Assembly: GCA_900547155.1 (NCBI GenBank)
Contig: URFH01000004.1
Span: forward strand, 1 to 64,000
Direction of reading: 5' to 3'
Origin: an uncultured bacterium
GTDB taxonomy: Bacteria > Cyanobacteriota > Vampirovibrionia > Gastranaerophilales > Gastranaerophilaceae
DNA length: 64,000 bases
Part shown: in pieces, positions 42,541 to 50,629 of the stretch
How positions within the stretch are numbered: position 1 is the first letter of the stretch
Layout: each line of letters starts with the position of its first letter
The notes under the pieces: model-generated
The model's input: only the letters and a program-made list of their open reading frames with translations
What the model was told of the DNA's origin: nothing
Database searches by the model: none
Program-made: the position numbers and the translations under genes

Positions 42541-42751
42541 GCAGGAATCCGCAAAAAGCTGACTAAATGTCAGGTTTTCGATGGGGGGGCTGCGCTCGCA
42601 CCTTTCCGGTTTGACAAGTTAATATTAGTTTTTGGACGGGGCGTTAGCAGGGACCCGCGGAAAGCTGACTAAATGTCAGGTTTTCGATGGGGGGCTGCGC
42701 TCGCACCCTTCCGGTTTGACAAGTTAATATTAGTTTTTGGACGGGGCGTTA
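42541..42751 (+). repeat. Tandem duplication upstream of tRNA-Ala
   Basis: Two direct units, 42541-42646 (106 nt) and 42647-42751 (105 nt), differ by one G in a G-run and a few substitutions near the start. Each contains CTGAC-TAAAT-GTCAG (small hairpin), a TTGACA box and the first bases of the tRNA (GGGGCGTTA). The first unit therefore carries a truncated 5' piece of tRNA-Ala. Confidence 0.85.
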
Positions 42752-42815
42752 GCGCAGCTGGTAGCGCACAACACTGGCAGTGTTGGGGTCACGAGTTCGA
42801 GTCTCGTACGCTCCA
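42743..42815 (+). tRNA. tRNA-Ala (GGC)
   Basis: Acceptor GGGGCGT/ACGCTCC with the G3-U70 pair that marks tRNA-Ala, anticodon arm CAACA-CTGGCAG-TGTTG (anticodon GGC), T-arm ACGAGTTCGAGTCTCGT. No encoded CCA. ffh begins 28 bp later. Confidence 0.97.
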
Positions 42816-42843
42816 TTTTTTATTTTTTAAGGGAAATTGCCGT

Positions 42844-44223
42844 ATGTTTGACAGTTTATCGGATAAATTACAGGATATAATCAGAAAAACCTCGGGGAAC
42901 AACAAACTAACAGAAGAAAACATGTCAGAAGCCCTGCGCGAAATCAGACGTGCGCTTCTTGAGGCGGATGTTAATTTGCGCGTGGTTAAGGCGTTCATCA
43001 CGTCAATAAAAGAACGCGCAGCGGGCGAAGAGGTTGTAAAAGGCGTTGACCCGGCGCAGCAGTTAATAAAAATTGTCAATGATGAGCTTGTAAAACTGCT
43101 CGGAGCGCAAAATTCCCCTTTAAAACTCGACGGCCACCCGTCAGTTATAATGATGTTAGGGCTTCAAGGCTCCGGTAAGACAACATCCAGCGCAAAACTC
43201 GCAGTTAAGCTGAAAAAAGAAGGAAAAAATCCCCTGCTGGTCGCCTGTGACGTTTACAGGCCGGCGGCGATTGCCCAGCTAAAAACGCTCGGACAGCAGA
43301 CAAATACAGAAGTTTTTACAATTGAAAATTCGCAGGATGTAAAGGAAATTGCCCAAAAATCCATAGAATATGCAAAAAATAACGATTTTAACGTTGTAAT
43401 CCTTGATACGGCGGGGCGTTTGCAGATTGATACGCAGATGATGGCAGAACTTATCATTCTTGACAGAACCGTCTGCCCGCAGGAAAAGCTCCTCGTAATC
43501 GACTCGATGACCGGTCAGGAGGCTGTTAACGTTGCCGAGAACTTTAATGCGCAGCTTGAGATTACAGGGCTGGTTTTGACAAAATTGGACGGTGATTCCA
43601 GAGGCGGGGCGGCGCTGAGCGTTGTTTATTGCACAAACAAGCCGATTAAGCTCACCGGTGTCGGCGAAAAACTCGATTCTTTGCAGGATTTTTACCCCGA
43701 GCGCATGGCCTCAAGGATTCTCGGGATGGGCGATATTGTTTCTCTGGTTGAGAAAGCGCAGGAGAATTTTGACGCAAAGCAGGCGCAGGAACTTGAGAAA
43801 AAAATGCGCAAAGCAGAATTTTCGTACAACGATTTTCTAAATATGCAAAAACAGATGAAAAATCTTGGCTCGATTGACCAGATTCTCGGAATGCTGCCGA
43901 TTCCCGGTTTAAAAAAGGATGACAAGCAGCTTATTGCGAACGAGGGCGAGAAGCAGTTAAAGAAAATCGAAGCATTTATTTCAAGTATGACCCCCGAAGA
44001 GCGCGACAATCCTGCGCTTATCAATTCCAGCAGGAAAAAACGCATTGCAAAAGGCTGCGGGATGGAACTTCATCAGATTAACCAGTTTATTAACCAATTT
44101 GACCAGATGAGAAAGATGATGAAAGGTTTTTCTCAGGTTTCTGACCGGATGAAAAAAGGTAAGATGAAAATGCCCAAAATGCCCAAAATGCCAGGCGGGT
44201 TTGGCGGGAAATTTCCGTTTTAG
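42844..44223 (+). CDS. ffh: Signal recognition particle protein Ffh
   Basis: Start ATG at 42844 (MFDSLSDKLQDIIRK) after AAGGGA; the longer frame runs back through tRNA-Ala and is rejected. 459 residues: N domain, G domain with GLQGSGKTTSSAKLA, DVYRPAA, DTAGR and TKLDGDSRGG, then the Met-rich M domain (MQKQMKNLGSIDQILGMLP... MRKMMKGFSQVSDRMKKGKMKMPKMPKMPGG). It delivers nascent membrane proteins to FtsY. Confidence 0.97.
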   Translation: MFDSLSDKLQDIIRKTSGNNKLTEENMSEALREIRRALLEADVNLRVVKAFITSIKERAAGEEVVKGVDPAQQLIKIVNDELVKLLGAQNSPLKLDGHPSVIMMLGLQGSGKTTSSAKLAVKLKKEGKNPLLVACDVYRPAAIAQLKTLGQQTNTEVFTIENSQDVKEIAQKSIEYAKNNDFNVVILDTAGRLQIDTQMMAELIILDRTVCPQEKLLVIDSMTGQEAVNVAENFNAQLEITGLVLTKLDGDSRGGAALSVVYCTNKPIKLTGVGEKLDSLQDFYPERMASRILGMGDIVSLVEKAQENFDAKQAQELEKKMRKAEFSYNDFLNMQKQMKNLGSIDQILGMLPIPGLKKDDKQLIANEGEKQLKKIEAFISSMTPEERDNPALINSSRKKRIAKGCGMELHQINQFINQFDQMRKMMKGFSQVSDRMKKGKMKMPKMPKMPGGFGGKFPF

Positions 44224-44351
44224 TTTTTATCCGGTTCTTTGAGCGGGGCGGGATAGAAGAGTTGTCTTCTGTTAATCGTTGAAAAGCTTCCTTGCAAGGC
44301 TTTTGGGCGTTTTTTTTGTTTTTTTTATCGGGTGGCAGGGGGTGTTTGGCC

Positions 44352-44467
44352 GGGATGGAGGAATTCTCTTTTCCGTTCCGATTCCTCCGGCATTCGGCGT
44401 TACAAATGAGTTTACACGATTTTAAGAGCCTCCCCCATAGTCACTACAAAGAGAATTCCGCCATCCC
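44352..44467 (+). repeat. Core repeat copy A with private 20-bp stem
   Basis: Arms GGGATGGAGGAATTCTCTTT (44352-44371) and its complement (44448-44467) pair at 19 of 20 positions. Between them is a 76-nt core that starts TCCGTTCCGATTCCTCCGG and ends CCATAGTCACTAC. Copies B and C share the core ends but have unrelated stems. It lies downstream of ffh in the same orientation as the gene. Confidence 0.8.
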
Positions 44468-44549
44468 TCGTTGAGAAAAGGTGTTTCAGCCACCTTTATG
44501 TCAAAACCTCATCAATTTAGTTGAGGGAAAATGTCGTCCCTCTCCCCGG

Positions 44550-44579
44550 CCCTCTCCCGGCGGGAGAGGGAGATTTTTT
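44550..44579 (+). terminator. Terminator-like hairpin downstream of ffh
   Basis: CCCTCTCCC (44550-44558) pairs with GGGAGAGGG (44562-44570), then six T. It could end the ffh transcript after repeat A. The 752-bp stretch 44224-44975 otherwise contains repeats only. Confidence 0.55.
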
Positions 44580-44610
44580 CGCCCCAATACACTCCGAACC
44601 AGACGTGTGG

Positions 44611-44738
44611 CGGGGCTGTGTCCCTAAGCAACCACACCAATCGTGCAAAAACTGCTCCCATCTTACGCCCCAATGTTAAAACCGCACCAATATAACCGAC
44701 GGGGCTGTGCCCCTAAACAACCACACCAATCGCGAAAA
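44611..44738. repeat. Two imperfect direct repeats, 89 bp apart
   Basis: CGGGGCTGTG..CCCTAA.CAACCACACCAATCG appears at 44611 and 44700 with a few substitutions. Only two copies with no conserved spacer length, so not a CRISPR. No gene seen in or around it. Confidence 0.6.
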
Positions 44739-44764
44739 CCCCGCATCCATCTGCCGTCCTATAT

Positions 44765-44802
44765 AAAAAACAAAAAAAAGCTCTAATCGAAACGATTGGA
44801 GC
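44765..44802 (-). terminator. Terminator for the minus-strand small gene
   Basis: GCTCTAATCG (44780-44789) pairs with CGATTGGAGC (44793-44802), one G-T pair; on the minus strand a run of eight T follows. It lies about 170 bp past the stop at 44976. Confidence 0.6.
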
Positions 44803-44975
44803 AATACTTTAATAGGAAGGGAAGGTTAGGAAGTTAGGTAGGTTAGTGTGAAAGTCTCATCTTATTTAAATCTTTGATTGTTTATGTCTTACATATATAT
44901 AAAGTATATACTAAACCAAAAATTGCAGATTTTTGAATTTCTGTTACATTTCTTTACATTAGAACAATAAAAAGG

Positions 44976-45179
44976 CTAATTAAAAGGATTTTTGGGCTTA
45001 AATTTCATGTCCTGCTTTTTTACAACAAACCCGCATTTTGAACAGGCAAAAATCTCACCTGTGCTGTCAATTGGCAGAAAAATATGCTCGCAGCGCTCGG
45101 GCAGCTCGGAAAGAGGCTGGTTTTGCTTCTTTTTGTCTTTATCTTTAAGAATTTTTGCAATTAGCTCGATTATGTACAT
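44976..45179 (-). CDS. Small putative zinc-binding protein
   Basis: A 67-residue protein: hydrophobic N-terminal helix (MYIIELIAKIL), a Lys/Gln-rich stretch, then CEHIFLPIDSTGEIFACSKCGFVVKK. C-x-H plus CxxC would form one zinc site, as in zinc-ribbon proteins. No known family recognised. It diverges from the 87-residue gene. Confidence 0.6.
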   Translation of the reverse strand: MYIIELIAKILKDKDKKKQNQPLSELPERCEHIFLPIDSTGEIFACSKCGFVVKKQDMKFKPKNPFN

Positions 45180-45290
45180 AGAATTCAGAAAAATAAGTTA
45201 TAATACAATTATATAATAAAAAGTGCTATTGAAATTCAAGCTGAAAACGGATAACATTTACACGCAGCACAGTTTTAAGGGGATAGAAAA

Positions 45291-45554
45291 ATGTCATTGA
45301 CACTTGTACACAAGCTCAAACAATTTGAAAGACAGGTGATTTTCCTGAGATGGGGCTCGAGCGCCGATTATGGAAAGTTAAAATACGTCGGAATGGATTT
45401 TGTTGAGTTTCAGGTGCTGGATACTGACACGATGGAATACACCGAAACCATCCTCATCAACCCCCAAATCATTCTGGAAGTAGTGATTGGCGGGTATGAT
45501 ATATCACGCGTTATCGCTGAATATTCGTCAAAGCTGTCCTCGGAAGAAGCTTAA
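45291..45554 (+). CDS. Conserved-looking small protein, possible Sm-like barrel
   Basis: An 87-residue protein, MSLTLVHKLKQFERQVIFLRWGSSADYGKLKYVGMDFVEFQVLDTDTMEYTETILINPQIILEVVIGGYD. The strand order (GKLKYVGMDFVEFQVLD then ILINPQIILEVVIGG) resembles a small Sm-type or DUF2642-type beta barrel, an inference from pattern only. AAGGGGA precedes the ATG. It lies 90 bp before rpsP in the same direction. Confidence 0.6.
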   Translation: MSLTLVHKLKQFERQVIFLRWGSSADYGKLKYVGMDFVEFQVLDTDTMEYTETILINPQIILEVVIGGYDISRVIAEYSSKLSSEEA

Positions 45555-45643
45555 TTTATACAAAATATTAACAATTCACTTGATTATTGGCTATCCTTGT
45601 GTTTTGATAAAGTAAAGACAAGAAACACAGGAGAAATGACCGA

Positions 45644-46036
45644 ATGGTTAAAATAAGATTAAAAAGATTGGGCAACAAAAAGAACCCTCTTTATAGAATC
45701 GTTGTTATAAATGACGTACAAAAAAGAGAAGGTGCCCCCATCGCCGAATTGGGCAACTACAACCCCAAAACTAAAGAAATGAAAATGAACAAAGCACTCG
45801 CTCTTGAATGGATTTCAAAAGGTGCTCAACCTTCAGAAACAGTTGCTTACCTTATCAAAAACTGCGATGATGAAGGAAAATTGGTTTACAAAGAAAAAAC
45901 AGAGAAAAAATTATCTAAAAAAGCTATTGCCAAGCTTGAAGCTGAAAAAGAAGCTAAAGCTCAAGCCGAAGCAGAAGCTAAAGCAGCCGCAGAAGCCCCC
46001 GCTGAAGAAGCTCCGGCAGAAGCTGTTGCAGAATAA
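45644..46036 (+). CDS. rpsP: Ribosomal protein S16 with acidic Ala/Glu tail
   Basis: Residues 1-80 are a standard S16 (VKIRLKRLGNKKNPLYRIVVINDVQKREGAPIAELGNYNPKTK). Residues about 85-130 add a low-complexity tail of Ala, Glu and Lys (EAKAQAEAEAKAAAEAPAEEAPAEA), longer than the usual 80-90 residues. S16 supports 30S assembly. The ffh-rpsP order is common, but here repeats and two small genes lie between them, and rimM/trmD do not follow. Confidence 0.95.
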   Translation: MVKIRLKRLGNKKNPLYRIVVINDVQKREGAPIAELGNYNPKTKEMKMNKALALEWISKGAQPSETVAYLIKNCDDEGKLVYKEKTEKKLSKKAIAKLEAEKEAKAQAEAEAKAAAEAPAEEAPAEAVAE

Positions 46037-46063
46037 GTTTAAACAGGGGAAAGAACACTTATT

Positions 46064-46093
46064 AAACCACTTTTTAAAAAGTGGTTTTTTTTT
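46064..46093 (+). terminator. Terminator after rpsP
   Basis: AAACCACTTTTT pairs with AAAAAGTGGTTT, followed by nine or more T. Confidence 0.9.
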
Positions 46094-46187
46094 GTTTTTA
46101 TGTTGGATAAGAATTTTGTCATTTTCAGAGCTGCACGTAATACAAACCAGCCTGCAATTGTGATATAATTGCAAAAAAGGGGCAATT

Positions 46188-47174
46188 TTGAAAAAGATTT
46201 TAAACATTCTACCCGACAGCATCGCAGGAACCCTCATTTTACGCGGATTCAGCGCCGGTTTCAGAGCTAACGGAATGCAGGTGCTTGAACGTGATTTTCG
46301 GGAACTAAAAATTGAAGATATAGAAATTTTCAAACCGGATATGATTTTCGGCTACGATTACGGCTTTTTGATGTCAAAAGACGAAGATTTGAAAAATTAT
46401 ATCAAAGAAAATTCAGAAAAATTCCGCCTTGTGCATTATTTTGCGGACGAACCCGACGGAAAACTCGCGTATGTCAACACTCCGCAGCTCTTTGACGAAT
46501 ACAAATCCCTTAATGCAACTACTTTCATCTGGGATAAGGATTTTCTTGAGGTTTTTGAAAATTCGCATTATTTGCCGCTTGCAGTGAACGCCAACGCGTA
46601 CAAACCGGAAATCGGCGTGCCAAAAACCTATGATATTTCGTTCGTCGGGCGCCCTCTGACAATAAAACGGCAGGAAATTCTTGCAGCTTTGATTAAAACT
46701 TTTGGAAAACGGGTGAATATTTTTTCTTATGAGCGTCATTTTCTCCGGAGCCTTGATGATATGAAAGATACGCAGCTTTTGACCGAAGAAGAGATGGAAA
46801 CCTATAAAAACGCTTACAGAGGCTTTCTTACGACCGAAAAAGAGCTTGCAGAAGTCTATCAAAGCTCAAAAATCAACGTAAATATAACTTTGCAGGGAAA
46901 ATCCAGCCTGAATTACCGCGTTTTTGAAATTCCTGCGTCGTGCGGTTTTTTGATTACGGATTATATGGACGATTTGGAAGAAAACTTTGAAATTTCAAGG
47001 GATTTGGAGGCTTATCGCGATGTCGGGGATTTGATTGATAAAATAAAATTCTACCTGAAAAACCCGCAAATCGCAGAACGAATCGCAATAAACGGCGCAA
47101 TAAAAACAGCGAAAAAACACAGTTTTACTGCGCGCGCAAACACGCTGCTAAGAATATGCGGATTTAAGGTTTAA
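46188..47174 (+). CDS. CgeB-like glycosyltransferase
   Basis: A 328-residue GT-B-type protein starting with TTG at 46188 (MKKILNILPDSIAGTLILRGFSAGF) behind AAAAAGGGG, with TATAAT at 46163-46168. The C-terminal half has YDISFVGRP, the VYQSSKINVNITLQGKSSLNYRVFEIPASCGFLITDYMDDLEENFE block that matches the CgeB/DUF3880 family, and a C-terminal helix. It probably glycosylates a surface polymer or flagellin. Substrate unknown. Confidence 0.82.
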   Translation: MKKILNILPDSIAGTLILRGFSAGFRANGMQVLERDFRELKIEDIEIFKPDMIFGYDYGFLMSKDEDLKNYIKENSEKFRLVHYFADEPDGKLAYVNTPQLFDEYKSLNATTFIWDKDFLEVFENSHYLPLAVNANAYKPEIGVPKTYDISFVGRPLTIKRQEILAALIKTFGKRVNIFSYERHFLRSLDDMKDTQLLTEEEMETYKNAYRGFLTTEKELAEVYQSSKINVNITLQGKSSLNYRVFEIPASCGFLITDYMDDLEENFEISRDLEAYRDVGDLIDKIKFYLKNPQIAERIAINGAIKTAKKHSFTARANTLLRICGFKV

Positions 47175-47221
47175 AAATTCCGTTAAATATGCTAAATTTA
47201 TAGGCAAAGGAGTTTATTATT

Positions 47222-48949
47222 ATGGAAAAATTTGAATTAAACCTTTCGCACGAAGAACTCGTGAAAAGAACCGATAAAGACCACCTAATCCCTAAGAAAA
47301 TGCTTGATTTGGGGGCGGCCGAATATGAAAACCTCGCAGAAGGTGACAAACAGGCGCTAAAACACCTTACCCGCGCGGCTTTTGCAATAAACGAGGTTTT
47401 TATGCAGCAGGATAACCACAAAAACCTTGCTTTTAAAAAATGGCTTGAGGAGGAAATCGAAAAAGGCAATGAAGACGCGCGTTTGACAAAGATTCTCTTT
47501 GACGCGCAAATCGGAATGAACGCTGTTGACTCCGAAGCGAACAAAATATTCCTTGCAAAAGGCGAAAAATCACTTCCGGGGAAAGGATTCTATCCTGCGG
47601 ACTTAAGCGCTGAAGAATTTCATAAAATTTTGATAAAAATGCTCAAAGAGGGCAAAAAAGATGAGGTTAAGGCGATTTTGAACCAGCGTTCCATGGTCGC
47701 AAGAAGCGGCGAAGAGCTCAAAGCGATTGATTTTACGGAATTTTTCCAAAAAGAATTCGGATATATTGCTGACGAGCTTGAGAAAGCGGCAAAAACCTCT
47801 ACAAATGCCGATTTTAACGAATTTTTGACCTTGCAGGCAGCGGCACTGCGAAAAAATGACCCCATGCTTGACGCTTATGCAGACAAAAAATGGGCGCAAT
47901 TGCAGGATACGCCGCTTGAATTCACAATTTCAAGAGAACAGTACGCTGATGAGATGACCGGAACGGTTGTGGAGAACGATGAGCTTAAAAAACTGCTTGA
48001 TGAAGCAGGAATTGAGCCGATTCCCAAAGATTCCATCGGCATAAGGGTTGGAATCGTCAACAAAGCCGGCACGGAAAAGCTGCTTGAGATAAAAAAATAT
48101 CTCCCGCTTCTTGCCGAAAAAATGCCTTACAAAGACGAATATGAACAGAATATTTCGGCTGATGATGACAAACAGACGATGGTTGATGTTGATTTGGTGG
48201 CCGTAAAAGGCGATGAGGGCACGTACAGAGGCGGAATCACGCTCGCACAGAACCTCCCGAACAATGACAAGCTTTCTTTGACCATCGGAGGCGGCCGCAG
48301 GAACGTTTATCACCGCCAAATACGCATAAGCACAAGCCCAGAAGCAATCGAACGCCGCAAAAAACGCCTGAATGCTACGATTGCTCCGCAATTTCACGAA
48401 TTTTACAATCAGGAGGCTGACCACTGGTTCACAATCGGGCACGAAAATGTGCATTCTCTCGGGCCGAAGTCCGGAACCGAGGCGCTGGGCAAATTTAAGA
48501 ACATAATTGAAGAAAACAAGGCAGATATGGGTTCTCTGGCAATGCTGGACTATCTTACAGAGCTCGGCATGTATTCTGACGCTGAAAGAAAGCAAATTAT
48601 CGTCACTTATGCTGCGGATAATTTCTTAAAGGCAAAACCCGATTTTTCGCAGGCTCACAGGGTTAGAACGGTTATGCAGAGCTATTATTTCTTCAAAGAA
48701 GGGGCTGTTTGGCTCAATGATGACGGAGTTCTGGAGATTGATATTGAAAAAATGGTTCCCACAGCGCAAAAAATGCTCGCAGAAATCGTCAGAGTGCAGC
48801 TTTCACGTGATTTTGCAACAGGCGAAAAATATGTTAAAGACAATTTTGTCTGGACAGATGAGATGGAGCTTATTGCGAAAAAATTGAAAGAAATCGACAA
48901 ATCCCTCAACGGCACTGTTGTTTCGCCGCTGGCAGATTCTTTAATTTAG
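47222..48949 (+). CDS. M49-like (dipeptidyl peptidase III family) metallopeptidase
   Basis: A 575-residue cytoplasmic protein. HENVH at 407-411 (an HExxH zinc site) and EENKAD at 430-435 match the two M49 signatures in order and spacing (HExxGH and EECRAE in classical enzymes). The HExxH form lacks the extra residue of the HExxGH motif, a known bacterial variation. The first 250 residues are helical. It would remove dipeptides from N-termini. RBS AAAGGAG; the next gene follows by 29 bp. Confidence 0.72.
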   Translation: MEKFELNLSHEELVKRTDKDHLIPKKMLDLGAAEYENLAEGDKQALKHLTRAAFAINEVFMQQDNHKNLAFKKWLEEEIEKGNEDARLTKILFDAQIGMNAVDSEANKIFLAKGEKSLPGKGFYPADLSAEEFHKILIKMLKEGKKDEVKAILNQRSMVARSGEELKAIDFTEFFQKEFGYIADELEKAAKTSTNADFNEFLTLQAAALRKNDPMLDAYADKKWAQLQDTPLEFTISREQYADEMTGTVVENDELKKLLDEAGIEPIPKDSIGIRVGIVNKAGTEKLLEIKKYLPLLAEKMPYKDEYEQNISADDDKQTMVDVDLVAVKGDEGTYRGGITLAQNLPNNDKLSLTIGGGRRNVYHRQIRISTSPEAIERRKKRLNATIAPQFHEFYNQEADHWFTIGHENVHSLGPKSGTEALGKFKNIIEENKADMGSLAMLDYLTELGMYSDAERKQIIVTYAADNFLKAKPDFSQAHRVRTVMQSYYFFKEGAVWLNDDGVLEIDIEKMVPTAQKMLAEIVRVQLSRDFATGEKYVKDNFVWTDEMELIAKKLKEIDKSLNGTVVSPLADSLI

Positions 48950-48978
48950 GGCAGATTTATAAATTTAAAGAGGTAAAT

Positions 48979-49962
48979 ATGTCAACAATAGGGTATTACA
49001 ACTACTACAACAATCCGCACAGATACACGCCTCAAACACCCCATGACCGCTATCAGGAAATGGTTGAGCGCTACGAAGCGAACAAAAACAGCATTCATGC
49101 TAACAACGAAAACCCTTACAGCGAGAACAATCTCAAAATGCGCGAGTTTGAAACAAAACTCTCAAGCTGGGCTGCGGGCGTAAGGAGCAAATGCGCAACC
49201 GAGCAGGATGTTTACAGCTACCTGGCGCAAAAATACTTTGGAAAATCGACCTCCACGTACGTTGACCGCCTGAAACTGGATGAAGAAACACGCGCAATGT
49301 ACGACAATGACCTTAATGCAATACTATACGGCACATATCAAAACTCAAACACCCTTGATCCCCGCTTAAACTGGACTCAGCAGGACTGGGACACAGAGGA
49401 AGCGCAGAGAAAAGCGTTTAATCACAGCACTATCAGCTCTCAGATGGCCAATCTTCTCGCGAACAACGGGATAAAGCTTGATGATGACGATTCTTTGCTG
49501 ATTAAGCTAAATCCGTACGATTTTACTGCTTCTGTCGGGGGAATAGAGGATTACGCGCTGATTAAGGAGATTACAGACGCATTGAACAGTGAAAAGAACG
49601 CAAAAGAGCTGTTTTATTATGTTTTTCAGAACACTGAAAACAAAAATGCCGACTCTGTAGCAAAATTCAGGGCATATAAAGATGTATTTGATTTCACGGG
49701 ATACAAAATCCCCGATTTGCTTCTTAAAGACGGCGAATTTTACACTTACGAAGGGGAAAGCATTCTGGAAATGATAAAAGACAGAATCGGCGAAGACAGC
49801 TCAATCCCGCTTGAGTTCAAAGGCGCAGCTTATGAGGCCGCAAAAAATCTTCTGGACATTGTTGCCCAAAAAGGGTGGGAAAATATTCCGGATTTGGAAC
49901 TTTCCATCGGCTATTCAAACGAAAACGGCTTCTTCGGCTTCGGAAAGACCTACGAAGTTTGA
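48979..49962 (+). CDS. Hypothetical protein with Tyr/Asn-rich N-terminus
   Basis: A 327-residue protein with no signal peptide or membrane segment. It opens MSTIGYYNYYNNPHRYTPQTPHDRYQEMVERYEANKNSI, an unstructured, Asn/Tyr-rich leader of the kind seen in type III exported proteins. The rest is mixed helix with KDVFDFTGYKIPDLLLKDGEFYTYEGESILEMIKDRI. I considered a DUF4885-like family but cannot confirm it. RBS AAAGAGG. Possibly co-transcribed with the peptidase. Confidence 0.6.
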   Translation: MSTIGYYNYYNNPHRYTPQTPHDRYQEMVERYEANKNSIHANNENPYSENNLKMREFETKLSSWAAGVRSKCATEQDVYSYLAQKYFGKSTSTYVDRLKLDEETRAMYDNDLNAILYGTYQNSNTLDPRLNWTQQDWDTEEAQRKAFNHSTISSQMANLLANNGIKLDDDDSLLIKLNPYDFTASVGGIEDYALIKEITDALNSEKNAKELFYYVFQNTENKNADSVAKFRAYKDVFDFTGYKIPDLLLKDGEFYTYEGESILEMIKDRIGEDSSIPLEFKGAAYEAAKNLLDIVAQKGWENIPDLELSIGYSNENGFFGFGKTYEV

Positions 49963-49963
49963 T

Positions 49964-50146
49964 TTAGTCTAAAAGATTGTTCTTATCAAGATAATTCAAC
50001 ATCAGTTTTTCAATTTCCCAAGTTGGCTTTGTCTTGTTGAGTTCACAAGCTTTCTTGAACAAAAGCCATAGTTCATCGTTGAACATAAAAGCAACTTTCT
50101 TAGTTTTGTTTGTTTTTAATTCGGAGATTTTTTCAGTTTTGTTCAT
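49964..50146 (-). CDS. Small ribbon-helix-helix-like protein
   Basis: A 60-residue protein from the ATG at 50146: MNKTEKISELKTNKTKKVAFMFNDELWLLFKKACELNKTKPTWEIEKLMLNYLDKNNLLD. One strand (KKVAFMF) followed by two helices is the layout of RHH/CopG DNA-binding proteins. Often an antitoxin or autoregulator; no toxin partner is adjacent. An upstream TTG-type start at 50170 would add eight residues. Confidence 0.55.
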   Translation of the reverse strand: MNKTEKISELKTNKTKKVAFMFNDELWLLFKKACELNKTKPTWEIEKLMLNYLDKNNLLD

Positions 50147-50252
50147 AGTCACACCGTGTTTAGCTAGCAATATTGTGTATTATTTTACAAAGATAAACAA
50201 CTTGTGCTATTGTATAGATATTTATGCAGGTAATAACACAGGTGCATACAAG

Positions 50253-50627
50253 GTGAAGAAAAAAACCCTTCTTATAGATCTGGATGGCGTGTTGAATGAA
50301 TATACAGGGTGCTACGACGATGACGTAATCCCCCCGCCGAGAGCCGGAGCAAGAGATTTTATCGCCGAGCTCTCAAAAAGTTACAATATAAAACTTTTCA
50401 CCTGTAGAAACAAGCTCCTCGCGTCAAAATGGCTTGTAAATAACAATCTCGATTCTTATATCAAAGACATAACAGCGGTGAAAGAGCCCTGCTGGCTTTA
50501 TATTGACGACAGATGTATAAATTTCAACGGAAACTTTAACGAACTTGCCTGCTCAATAGCGGATTTTGAGCCCTGGTACAAAGAAAAAGCCCCTTATGGG
50601 GCCTGTAAAGCAGTGTATGAAAAATAA
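50253..50627 (+). CDS. HAD-like phosphatase (deoxyribonucleotidase-like)
   Basis: A 124-residue HAD protein from the GTG at 50253; earlier in-frame codons lie on the RHH gene's antisense and are rejected. Motif I LLIDLDGVLNEYTG (DxD), motif II-like LFTCRN, and motif IV WLYIDDRCINFNG are present. The compact size is like phage and bacterial HAD/5'-nucleotidase-like proteins. It ends 2 bp from the emrB stop. Confidence 0.75.
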   Translation: MKKKTLLIDLDGVLNEYTGCYDDDVIPPPRAGARDFIAELSKSYNIKLFTCRNKLLASKWLVNNNLDSYIKDITAVKEPCWLYIDDRCINFNGNFNELACSIADFEPWYKEKAPYGACKAVYEK

Positions 50628-50629
50628 AG

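Noticed and set aside
42673..42843. N-terminal extension of ffh by 57 codons
   Set aside because: It reads through tRNA-Ala and the tandem repeat; the ATG at 42844 has a ribosome-binding site and begins the known Ffh sequence.
44611..44738. Possible CRISPR array
   Set aside because: Only two diverged repeats 89 bp apart, and no cas genes anywhere in the window.
47930..48595. 221-codon minus-strand frame
   Set aside because: Antisense to the M49-like peptidase, which has intact motifs; no ribosome-binding site.
50224..50256. 10-codon leader peptide before the HAD gene
   Set aside because: Its TGA overlaps the GTG start neatly, but it has no ribosome-binding site and such short frames are expected by chance.
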